Assembly (NCBI GenBank): GCA_035535015.1
Contig: DATLQU010000052.1
Location: 1 to 18,099 of the forward strand
Direction: 5' to 3'
From: Palsa-661 sp035535015
GTDB taxonomy: Bacteria; Actinomycetota; Acidimicrobiia; Acidimicrobiales; UBA8190
DNA: 18,099 nucleotides
Under the pieces are notes generated by a model. The model was not told where the DNA came from. It saw only the letters and a program-made list of their open reading frames with translations, and made no database searches. The position numbers and the translations under genes are program-made. Positions 1 through 6,057 of this stretch are shown here, one piece after another (positions within the stretch are counted from its first letter, which is position 1; the number at the start of each line of letters is the position of its first letter).

Positions 1-106
1 ATCACCCGGACCGGGATGGGCAAAGACGTCATCGGCTTCTGCGGTATCGCGCTCCTCTTCAGCCGTATCCGGCTCGATCAACCCGACCCATATCGCTCGT
101 ACCGCG

Positions 107-316
107 TCACCGGCCGAGTCGGTCTAGCAGTGCCTTGTCTCGCTTCAAGAGCCGACCGGCTCGAGCGGTGACGTCCTCGTCTTTGCGAACGCGGGCAATC
201 TCGGCTTGGAGAGACTCGACGATGAGGGCATTGACACTGGTGCCCTTGACCCGGGCAACTGCTTCCGTCTGGCTCGGCGAGCCCCTACGGGAAGCCGCAC
301 TGTTGTCTGCTTTCAT
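107..316 (-). CDS. Ribbon-helix-helix antitoxin-like protein with a scrambled N-terminus
   Basis: The open frame gives 69 residues from an ATG. Residues 19 onward (EAVARVKGTSVNALIVES, then an Arg/Glu-rich helix ending in LLDRLGR) look like the two helices and C-terminal tail of Arc/CopG-type antitoxins. The first 18 residues do not look like the expected beta strand. Reading single-base removals at AAA (311-313), GGGG (282-285) and CC (271-272) gives MKQTTVRLPVGLAEQTEAVA, a typical strand and first helix. So the present frame looks like three +1 shifts that together restore frame: a decayed gene or homopolymer sequencing errors. If functional it would bind its own promoter and neutralise a toxin. 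No toxin can be recognised in the 106 bases downstream, where the window ends. The family call rests on pattern memory, not a search. Confidence 0.55.
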   Translation of the reverse strand: MKADNSAASRRGSPSQTEAVARVKGTSVNALIVESLQAEIARVRKDEDVTARAGRLLKRDKALLDRLGR

Positions 317-324
317 GACTGCGT

Positions 325-356
325 GATGTCACGATGTCACGACAACGATGTCACGA
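325..356 (-). promoter_or_regulatory. Three direct repeats upstream of the antitoxin-like gene (possible operator)
   Basis: The 10-mer GATGTCACGA (TCGTGACATC on the antitoxin strand) occurs three times, at 325-334, 333-342 and 347-356. The copies start 8 and then 14 bases apart, and the nearest lies 9 bp from the ATG at 316. Ribbon-helix-helix antitoxins usually repress their own operon by binding short repeats at this place, so an autoregulatory operator is a reasonable inference. The rest of 357-602 shows no convincing gene, tRNA or promoter. Confidence 0.4.
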
Positions 357-602
357 GGTGCCTCTCCAGACCGCGGGACAATGGACTTGGGCTGTATCGA
401 GCGGTCACATGCGGACAATGACATTGCAGGTCAGATGGCATTTTGGTGCAAAGTGGCTGCTGGCGATCCGTGCGTGCCAGAACCTCGCCTACAGAACTCA
501 TCGAACGAAGCGGTGCCGAGACAAAGGGGGAAGATCCGGCATTACCGGTCAGGGACAGATCCGGCAAGGACGGTCAAGCCAGCGCCCACTCGGGGAGATA
601 CC

Positions 603-1001
603 GTGATCGCCGTGTCCAGCCGGGACCTGATCCAAGCCTTCTGGGCAGCCATGCAGGCCAACCACTGGGCGAAGGCGGCAGGCTACCTGGCACCTGAGTG
701 TGTGATCGACTGGCCAGGCTCAGGGGAACGGATCGTCGGGCGACACGACTTTGCCGCCATGCGGGCTCGGTACCCCACGCGCACCGGACGATGGAGCTTT
801 GACGTGCACCGGCTCGTCGGTGACGGAGACATGGTTGTGAGCGAAATTGCCGTGACCGACGGAGATCAGTCGGCGCGCCTCGTAGCCTTCTCCGACGTCG
901 ACTGTGACCACGTGGTCCGCCAGGTCGAGTACTGGCTCACCGCCTACGACCCCTTGCCCGGTCGAGAGGACCTGACCCGCCCGACCGAACGCATCCCCTG
1001 A
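603..1001 (+). CDS. SnoaL-like / NTF2-fold protein
   Basis: This 132-residue protein fits the SnoaL-like (nuclear transport factor 2 fold) family: an N-terminal helix (LIQAFWAAMQANHW), then APECVIDWPGSGERIVGR, a HDFAAMRARYP helix and a C-terminal run of beta strands ending in VEYWLTAYDP. The fold forms a cone-shaped pocket used by small enzymes such as polyketide cyclases and ketosteroid isomerases, and by ligand-binding proteins; the actual substrate cannot be told. The GTG at 603 was chosen because GGGGAG lies 5 bp upstream (592-597) and the domain begins directly after it. The same frame is open back to 348, but that extension has no family resemblance. A later GTG at 612 is possible. It stands alone and converges with the RDD-domain gene. 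Confidence 0.75.
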   Translation: MIAVSSRDLIQAFWAAMQANHWAKAAGYLAPECVIDWPGSGERIVGRHDFAAMRARYPTRTGRWSFDVHRLVGDGDMVVSEIAVTDGDQSARLVAFSDVDCDHVVRQVEYWLTAYDPLPGREDLTRPTERIP

Positions 1002-1049
1002 GCGCGGACGGCCGTTCCGGCGACGCCGGGACTCGTTGTGCGCCCTTCA

Positions 1050-1077
1050 GGGCCGCAGTGGACGATCCCTGCGGCCC
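1050..1077. terminator. Hairpin between convergent genes
   Basis: GGGCCGCAG (1050-1058) and CTGCGGCCC (1069-1077) form a perfect 9-bp stem with a 10-base loop. It sits midway between the SnoaL-like stop (1001) and the RDD-protein stop (1109), where a two-way terminator is expected. There is no T-tract on either side, so intrinsic termination would be of the GC-rich, U-less type often proposed for actinobacteria. Confidence 0.5.
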
Positions 1078-1108
1078 CGTCGCCGGCTCGCCATCACTTT
1101 GCTGGCGA

Positions 1109-2200
1109 CTACGAGTGTGTCTGGAGGACCTTTGGCAAGATGATGAGCAAGGCCCAACAGGTAATGATGACGAATCCGGTGATGATTCCGGACAAGGCGA
1201 GCCCTTCACCGATGAGCACGCCGCTTGATCGACGGATCTGAGCTCGAGCCACAAAGCCGAAGATCACTCCAAGAATCGCCGGAACGCCGACAAACAGAAT
1301 GCCGGCGACGGAACACACAAGCGATGCGATCGCCAATCCGTCATTCCGTGGAAGAACCGATCCAAAGACGCCTTGTCGGTACAAGTCGGCATAGCCGGGA
1401 GGCGGCATCGTCGGTTGAGGTTGATCCTGTGTCTGCCAACCATCGGGCCCCATCGGTGTCGCGGCCCAGATGGCCGCCGCGGTCATCGGCACGTCGGTGG
1501 ATCCCGGAGCCACGTCATTGATGACCAGCGTGCCCGCGGCCTTGTCGTGCAGGCACTGTTGATTGCCATCCCAAAGGCACCATAGGGGATCGAGCAGCCC
1601 CAACCAACTGAGGAAACCCGACAGCCAGTAGAGGCTGACACGTCCGAACGAGCGTCCCCAGCCGAGTCGGCTTCCGTCAGTGCGGATGGGCCGGATGTGG
1701 AGCCAGGCCTTACCGAGGGTGCGGCCAAAGCGAGCAGTGGCGACCGTCTCGTAGACGACCATCACGACACCCGTCATCAACACACATGCGAAAACGGCCA
1801 GATAGATCCAGACGAATCCGGGAGTCGGCGCAGGGGCGTTCAACTCGGTGTTGATCCGGGGAAAGATCGGTCCGGCCCGGGGTGCCACCACCAGGACGGC
1901 GATGACGGTGAAGAGTGCGAGCACCGGCACGAGGACGAGTGCATCGAGCGCCCGGGCAGCCAAACGTCGTCCCGGACTGGCGAGCGCACCAGGGCCGAAA
2001 TGAGGTCTGCCGAACTGCGCACCTTTCCAGGCAGGCGCACCTGGCCAAAGGTTTCCATATCCCGGCGGGGCGTATCCCGGCGGGGCGTATCCCGACGATG
2101 GCGTTCGGTGCTCGGTCCAGGCGGTGCCGTCGAAGTACCGCCGCCAGCCAGGACCGTCGGGATCGGGATACCAACCAGCCGGGGCACCCCCATCGGTCAC
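1109..2200 (-). CDS. DUF2510-RDD-DUF4190 membrane protein
   Basis: This 363-residue protein has three parts. Residues ~9-32 (GWYPDP...WRRYFDGTAWTEH) are the DUF2510 motif, a short Trp/Tyr-rich module at the N-terminus of many actinobacterial membrane proteins. A Pro/Gly/Tyr linker with APPGY repeats follows. Then comes an RDD domain (from about residue 75) with hydrophobic segments, the GRTLGKAWLHIRPIR loop and the closing HDKAAGTLVI motif. The C-terminal ~80 residues hold two more membrane segments typical of DUF4190. The molecular role of these modules is largely unknown; some RDD proteins are linked to ion transport. GTG at 2200 was chosen because GGAG (2208-2211) lies 7 bp upstream and DUF2510 starts right after. 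An upstream in-frame TTG at 2254 is less likely. It is divergent from the lipoprotein gene, with a 212-bp gap in which I see no clear promoter. Confidence 0.85.
   Translation of the reverse strand: MTDGGAPAGWYPDPDGPGWRRYFDGTAWTEHRTPSSGYAPPGYAPPGYGNLWPGAPAWKGAQFGRPHFGPGALASPGRRLAARALDALVLVPVLALFTVIAVLVVAPRAGPIFPRINTELNAPAPTPGFVWIYLAVFACVLMTGVVMVVYETVATARFGRTLGKAWLHIRPIRTDGSRLGWGRSFGRVSLYWLSGFLSWLGLLDPLWCLWDGNQQCLHDKAAGTLVINDVAPGSTDVPMTAAAIWAATPMGPDGWQTQDQPQPTMPPPGYADLYRQGVFGSVLPRNDGLAIASLVCSVAGILFVGVPAILGVIFGFVARAQIRRSSGVLIGEGLALSGIITGFVIITCWALLIILPKVLQTHS
2058..2087. repeat. 15-bp tandem repeat, two copies, in a coding linker
   Basis: TATCCCGGCGGGGCG is repeated perfectly at 2058-2072 and 2073-2087, with seven further matching bases after it. 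It encodes the APPGY units of the linker between DUF2510 and RDD. Because 15 is a multiple of three, copy-number change would lengthen or shorten the linker without breaking the frame. Confidence 0.8.
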
Positions 2201-2412
2201 GATCGGACTCCAGTTCGTTGCATCAGCGGTCCGGCTCCGGCACGAAGAGGTCAACCCGGCGCGCGTCCATCACGTGGTTCGACAACCAGGCTACCGAATC
2301 ACTGGGGACAACCACCGGCACGGGAATCTCCTCTATCTGAACGTGTCACTGCCGCCAGCCGTAGATGTCTCGATGGGGGTCGAACACCTACGTTGACAAG
2401 AGGATGGAATTG

Positions 2413-2619
2413 ATGACCAACCGGACCACGATTGTCCTCCGTACCACAGGACGAATTCTCCCCGTGATGGTGGTCGCTCTTGTCGGTCTCGGTGCTACGG
2501 CGTGCGGATCGAGCACCACCGGAGCGGGCGGCGGACCGGCGAATGCGAACACACCGACGGCCAACCAGCCGTCGAATTCGACGACGACCGTGAAGCCCAG
2601 TGGAAGCTACGGCTACTGA
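2413..2619 (+). CDS. Small putative lipoprotein
   Basis: This 68-residue protein has an Arg-containing N-terminus, a hydrophobic stretch (ILPVMVVALVGLGATAC) ending in a cysteine, then a low-complexity Ser/Thr/Gly/Asn/Pro tail. That is the layout of a lipoprotein whose cysteine is lipidated and whose tail is an unstructured extracellular stalk. The lipobox (ATAC) is imperfect: -3 is Ala rather than Leu or Val. The ATG at 2413 was preferred, with GGATGGA (2402-2408) as ribosome site; ATG at 2404 or 2365 would only add residues before the signal. No functional domain follows the signal, so the role is unknown. It converges with the CPxCG gene 22 bp away. Confidence 0.6.
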   Translation: MTNRTTIVLRTTGRILPVMVVALVGLGATACGSSTTGAGGGPANANTPTANQPSNSTTTVKPSGSYGY

Positions 2620-2641
2620 TCGGTCAGTCGATGGCTCGAAA

Positions 2642-2812
2642 TCAGCCCGCGTTCAACGGCCGGAGGGGAACTGTCCACGTCCCATCTTTCGCCTTGCCGA
2701 ACCACAGACCCTGGTTCCGACAGCCCTTCGCCACATAGAAGACACCCGCGGCCGAGGTCCCACGCGGGTAGGTCTTGGAACTGAGGAGGTCTCGACCGCA
2801 CCGCGGACACAC
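2642..2812 (-). CDS. 56-residue CPxCG zinc-ribbon-like small protein
   Basis: A short minus-strand frame begins with GTG and reads V/M-CPRCGRDLL, then a Gly/Ser/Tyr stretch, FYVAKGCRNQGLWFGKAKDG and TWTVPLRPLNAG before TGA. CPRCG is a typical zinc-knuckle half; only one further Cys is present, so a full four-Cys ribbon is not complete. Third codon positions are mostly G or C, and the sequence reads like a folded protein, unlike the other frames over this stretch. The start is uncertain: GTG at 2812 has no ribosome site, and an ATG at 2820 is one frame away, so a one-base error or leaderless start is possible. The same frame closes at a TAG 27 bases upstream of the GTG. Function unknown. Confidence 0.5.
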   Translation of the reverse strand: MCPRCGRDLLSSKTYPRGTSAAGVFYVAKGCRNQGLWFGKAKDGTWTVPLRPLNAG

Positions 2813-2982
2813 TGGTTCATTGGCCGTGCCCGCAGGCTAGACCCGAATCCACCGGGAATCGGGCAACTCGGGCCAATTGTTCCGATCCCCGCCCGGCGAC
2901 GACCGTTCACCCCGCCGATACCGGTCGAAGACATGCGAGGATTTCGTCTCTGCAGTCCTGGGATGAGACCACGGGAGGGACG

Positions 2983-3783
2983 ATGGCGAGGGTGATACTG
3001 ATCACAGGGGCATCGGCCGGCATCGGCCGGGCCTGCGCCGACCGGCTCCACGAGAACGGATGGACGGTGGTCGGGGCTAGTCGCCGGGGATCGTCATCGG
3101 CGGACTGGAGCCCGATGGAGATGGACGTGGACAACGATGCGTCGGTCAGCCAGGGGGTGGCCCGCATCGTGAAGGAGCACGGCAGCCTCGACGCCGTCGT
3201 CGCCTGCGCCGGCTGGGGATTGGCCGGACCGGTCGAGATGACCCCGATCGCCGACGCCAAGGACCAGCTGGAGACGAACTTCTGGGGGGCGGTGCGTGTC
3301 GTCCAGGCGGCGCTGCCCGTCATGAGGCGCCAGAGTGGCGGTCGGGTGGTGTTGATCAGTTCCATCGGCGGGATCGTCGGCATCCCGTTCCAGGCTTTCT
3401 ACAGCGCCAGCAAGTTCGCCATGGAGGGCTACGGGGAAGCGCTGGCCTACGAGGTGGCGCCCTTCGGCATCCACGTCACCCTTGTCGAACCAGGCAACGT
3501 CCGCACCGATTTCACGAGCAGTCGACGCGACGTCGGATCAAGCGATGGCGACGAGACCTACGCCGCCGCGGTGGCCAAGGCCGTCGGGCTCATGGAGAAA
3601 GACGAGGCGAACGGTGTCGATCCGGCGAATGTGGCCGTTGTGGTCGACAAGGTGCTGCGGTCGGCCAAGCCCCCACGTCGGCTGTCGGTTGGAAAGCTCG
3701 ACGAACGGGTGGGGATCCTCGGGAAGAGGTTGCTGCCCTACCGGCTTTTCGAGAAGGCGGCCAAGAGCAGCCTGGGCGTTTAG
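2983..3783 (+). CDS. Short-chain dehydrogenase/reductase (SDR)
   Basis: This 266-residue classical SDR is an NAD(P)-dependent oxidoreductase with a Rossmann fold. The cofactor motif TGASAGIG is at residues 8-15 and the ACAG version of the NNAG motif at 74-77. The structural Asn is in ETNF (99), the catalytic Ser lies in ISSIGG (about 126-127), and the YSASK pair gives Tyr140 and Lys144. Arg residues after beta-2 (SRRG, 33-36) suggest a preference for NADP, which is inference. The length is close to the family norm. GGGAGGG (2973-2979) sits just before the ATG. The substrate is unknown. Its stop codon overlaps the end of the convergent secreted-protein gene by 4 bp. Confidence 0.93.
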   Translation: MARVILITGASAGIGRACADRLHENGWTVVGASRRGSSSADWSPMEMDVDNDASVSQGVARIVKEHGSLDAVVACAGWGLAGPVEMTPIADAKDQLETNFWGAVRVVQAALPVMRRQSGGRVVLISSIGGIVGIPFQAFYSASKFAMEGYGEALAYEVAPFGIHVTLVEPGNVRTDFTSSRRDVGSSDGDETYAAAVAKAVGLMEKDEANGVDPANVAVVVDKVLRSAKPPRRLSVGKLDERVGILGKRLLPYRLFEKAAKSSLGV

Positions 3784-4238
3784 CGGAGGGTGAAGACACT
3801 CCGGGGGGCGAGGCTCCAGGGATCGGGGGCCTCATTGAGAATGCACACCTTGGCCGACACCTTGCCACCGGCCTTTATGGAACCGGTGAAGTCACTGGCC
3901 ACGGAGTCGTTGATGCTCCATCGGTCAGAAAGAACACCGCACTTGGCCGCCTTCGGCTTTCCCGATGGTGTGAAAGCGGAGCCGGTCAGGTACGTCGAAA
4001 GGCCGTTGTGCCAGGTGATCGTGTTGCCTTCGGCGCTCCCGCTGCCTCCGGTGTCGCCCGAGCAACCCCCCAGGGTGAAGATCACAGGCGTCGTGTTGAG
4101 GTTGCCCGACAACGATGTGCACGTCACCCTCCTTCCCGCAGCGGACGCCGGTGCCATCGCGTAGGTCGCACCCGCGGCCACGACCATGATGATTGCCCCC
4201 GCCACGGCGGCGGCGCGCTGAACCCAGAGACCCCGCAT
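3780..4238 (-). CDS. Secreted four-cysteine protein, unknown function
   Basis: This 152-residue protein begins with MRGLWVQR, a hydrophobic core (AAAVAGAIIMVVAAGA) and an APASA-A signal-peptidase I site near residue 33. The mature part has four Cys (in VTCTS, GGCSG, AAKCG and KVCIL), enough for two disulfides, and alternates Thr/Ser/Gly strands such as NTITWHNG. This resembles the small secreted beta-rich hypothetical proteins common in actinobacteria, but I cannot name a family. GGGGAG lies just upstream of the ATG. The gene ends 4 bp inside the convergent SDR gene. It follows the esterase on the same strand with a 109-bp gap, so it may have its own promoter. Confidence 0.75.
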   Translation of the reverse strand: MRGLWVQRAAAVAGAIIMVVAAGATYAMAPASAAGRRVTCTSLSGNLNTTPVIFTLGGCSGDTGGSGSAEGNTITWHNGLSTYLTGSAFTPSGKPKAAKCGVLSDRWSINDSVASDFTGSIKAGGKVSAKVCILNEAPDPWSLAPRSVFTLR

Positions 4239-4295
4239 GTCACTCCCCCCACATCACAGATGCTGTCACGTCAACCTCGACGGCACCTGGCGGCA

Positions 4296-4301
4296 ATTGT
4301 A
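4296..4301 (-). promoter_or_regulatory. Possible -10 box for the secreted-protein gene
   Basis: On the minus strand TACAAT lies about 58 bases before the ATG at 4238, fitting the actinobacterial TAnnnT pattern. The expected -35 place (CCGGCT) is weak. This is a single-motif call. Confidence 0.3.
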
Positions 4302-4347
4302 CAGCGCTCCAGGAACGGAGCCGGCTCGTTGAGCCCGTGTTGAGCTT

Positions 4348-5304
4348 TCAGAAGACCGTTGACGGAGCCAGGTGCCGGGAGAGAAAGGAGAACGAGGCCG
4401 GTTCCTGGGACCGGAAGAAGGGCCCCGAGTGGCAACCCGGGGAGAGGTCGATCACAGCTCCGGGCGCCAGGACCTTGACCAGGGCGACCACGCCGGGGTG
4501 GAAGGGGTCGCTCAGACCCGACGCCACCCGGACGGGTGTGCGATGGAGCGCCTGGGCATGGGAAACGACGTCGTTGGCGGCGAAATCCGAGGCCGAGGAA
4601 TAGGCCCCGGCATTGGCGCCCCGGGCTTCGCCATAGCTGGTCCACACGGCGGGCGAGATGGCGGCCACGGCGACGAAGAGCTCCGGGTGCTTCTCGGCCA
4701 TCAGCAGCGCGCCGTAGCCACCCATCGAGACGCCCATGATGCCGATCGGCTGTGGCGCCAGACCGAGGCCTCGCTCCCGGCACCGGGGAATCAGTTCCTC
4801 GACAACCATGGCCATGGGATCGTCACCCCGATGGGCATGCCAGTAGCCACCGCCGCCGTCGGCCGCCACCAACGCCATAGGGCGGAGGGGGGCACCGTCG
4901 ACCCGCAGAGCGAGAGCCTGCGCCAAGGACATGCCCGACAACACGTCGCCATGATTGGCACCAAAGCCGTGGAGGGCGACGACGAGCGGCAGGTTGCTGC
5001 CCGGTCCGTGTCCCGGCGGGTAGGCGATCGTGTACCCGACGGTGCGTCGTCGTGCCTGGGAAGCGAAGCGACCCGAAAAGGCCGGACCGAGACCGGAGAA
5101 GACAGCCTTCGGCACGGAGACGGCGCACGCCCCTTCGAGCTGGCGGAGTACCTGCTGTCCGGGGAGCACCCCTCGCGACACGAGTTCGGTTCCGAGCGCA
5201 CCGGCGCCCACCACGGTGGCGGCCGTCCCGGCCATCCAGGCCAACGCCCGCCGACGGTTGACCCGCGGACCGGTTTCCGATTCGACGGCGCCGGCTGGAT
5301 CCAC
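4348..5304 (-). CDS. Exported alpha/beta-hydrolase (esterase family)
   Basis: This 318-residue protein has a twin-arginine-like leader: VNRRRALAW at residues 15-23 followed by an Ala/Gly/Val hydrophobic stretch. The enzyme part has the oxyanion-hole motif LHGFGANHGD (111-120), the nucleophile elbow GVSMGG with Ser193, a probable acid Asp266 (GLSDPF) and the catalytic His292 (GCHSGPFF). This is the layout of the serine esterases related to esterase D and the antigen 85 mycolyltransferases. It should cleave or transfer acyl esters outside the membrane; the substrate is unknown. The GTG at 5304 is about 3 bases downstream of the predicted transcription start, so the message is probably leaderless. 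A palindrome lies in its promoter. Confidence 0.85.
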   Translation of the reverse strand: MDPAGAVESETGPRVNRRRALAWMAGTAATVVGAGALGTELVSRGVLPGQQVLRQLEGACAVSVPKAVFSGLGPAFSGRFASQARRRTVGYTIAYPPGHGPGSNLPLVVALHGFGANHGDVLSGMSLAQALALRVDGAPLRPMALVAADGGGGYWHAHRGDDPMAMVVEELIPRCRERGLGLAPQPIGIMGVSMGGYGALLMAEKHPELFVAVAAISPAVWTSYGEARGANAGAYSSASDFAANDVVSHAQALHRTPVRVASGLSDPFHPGVVALVKVLAPGAVIDLSPGCHSGPFFRSQEPASFSFLSRHLAPSTVF

Positions 5305-5313
5305 GGGCCCGAC

Positions 5314-5341
5314 TCTATATCGTTTCCCGATATACCGTCAA
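5314..5341 (-). promoter_or_regulatory. Promoter of the esterase gene
   Basis: On the minus strand TTGACG (5341-5336) and TATAGA (5319-5314) are separated by 16 bp, close to the primary sigma-factor consensus. Transcription would start near 5307, only a few bases before the GTG at 5304, which has no ribosome site. That fits a leaderless mRNA, common in actinobacteria. Confidence 0.5.
5316..5334. promoter_or_regulatory. 19-bp palindrome, likely repressor operator
   Basis: TATATCG (5316-5322) and CGATATA (5328-5334) are perfect inverted arms around the spacer TTTCC. The palindrome fills the space between the esterase -35 and -10 and overlaps the -10, where a bound dimer would block RNA polymerase. 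AT-rich arms of this kind are seen for PadR- or TetR-type dimeric repressors (general knowledge). No such regulator gene is present in this window. Confidence 0.55.
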
Positions 5342-5513
5342 CCAGATGAGCAGCGGGAGTTGGGCCGACCACGACGAGGGCGGCGGCGGACGCCAGAAAC
5401 TGATCGTGGCGGGCTCAGAGCCGAGCGGAAACGGCGGCAGAGACGACAGCCGCATCGGAAGAACGGCTGGTCGGTCAGATCCGGCGCCGGCGGCCGCTGT
5501 TACTCGCGCCGGG

Positions 5514-5897
5514 TCAGTTGGCGTTGCGGATGCCGCGGGCGATGTCTCGCAGCCGCATCGCCAGGCGGGTCCTCGCGTCAGCCGACTGTGGCCAGTAGAA
5601 CAAGGGGAGGTCCTCGTCGCTGACGAGCTCCTCGGCCTTCAAGTCGTGGAACAAGCCACGGAGCCGCCGGTTGAACTTGTTCTTGAACCGTGCCGACTCT
5701 TCGACGGGTGAGAGCTCCGGAGCGGAGAGATCGAGGAGATCGCCATCGGGACCACGATTGTCGAAGAGGAAGATGCTTCCCGCCACGAAATCGGCTCTGT
5801 CGGCGAGAAGACGGTGACGAAGGCCGACGTCGTTCTCCTTGACCGTCGCCCGGGCGAACAGCGTGTGTCTTGGGTGCTCGCGTTTGGTGATTGCCAC
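5514..5897 (-). CDS. Hypothetical protein, 127 residues
   Basis: I do not recognise this protein. It is soluble, highly charged and rich in Arg, Asp and Leu, with no signal peptide or membrane segment. The N-terminal half (TLFARATVKEND, then VAGSIFLFDNRGP) looks beta-rich. The C-terminal half is helical with many Arg, ending in RLAMRLRDIARGIRN. No cysteine is present. The GTG at 5897 has no ribosome site, but CATAGT lies 8 bases upstream, so a leaderless transcript is possible. It is divergent from the membrane protein gene at 6058 and separated from the esterase by about 210 bp, in which I see only the esterase promoter. Strong G/C third positions support it as coding. Confidence 0.6.
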   Translation of the reverse strand: MAITKREHPRHTLFARATVKENDVGLRHRLLADRADFVAGSIFLFDNRGPDGDLLDLSAPELSPVEESARFKNKFNRRLRGLFHDLKAEELVSDEDLPLFYWPQSADARTRLAMRLRDIARGIRNAN

Positions 5898-6057
5898 GTG
5901 CCCAGACTATGGGCGCGTTGAACGAATTTGTACCCAGCACCGGGCAATTCCGGCCCTTTCGACCCGCCGCACGCGATCATTGTGGAGCCGTTGTGAAACG
6001 GGCCGCGGAACGCGTTTCTTTGCGTATCGGCCAGCTCGCCGATCACGGTCGGAGACG

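Noticed and set aside
1..106. Open frames on both strands at the left edge (possible toxin or gene end)
   Set aside because: A minus frame runs open to the edge and a plus frame runs to a stop at 169-171, but neither has a start with a ribosome site or a recognisable motif in so short a stretch.
317..602. Possible extra gene or tRNA before the SnoaL-like gene
   Set aside because: Several overlapping frames are open but give unlike, motif-free sequences, and no cloverleaf could be drawn.
2393..2398. TTGACA before the lipoprotein gene as a -35 box
   Set aside because: It is only about 15 bp from the start codon, leaving no room for a -10 and a transcription start.
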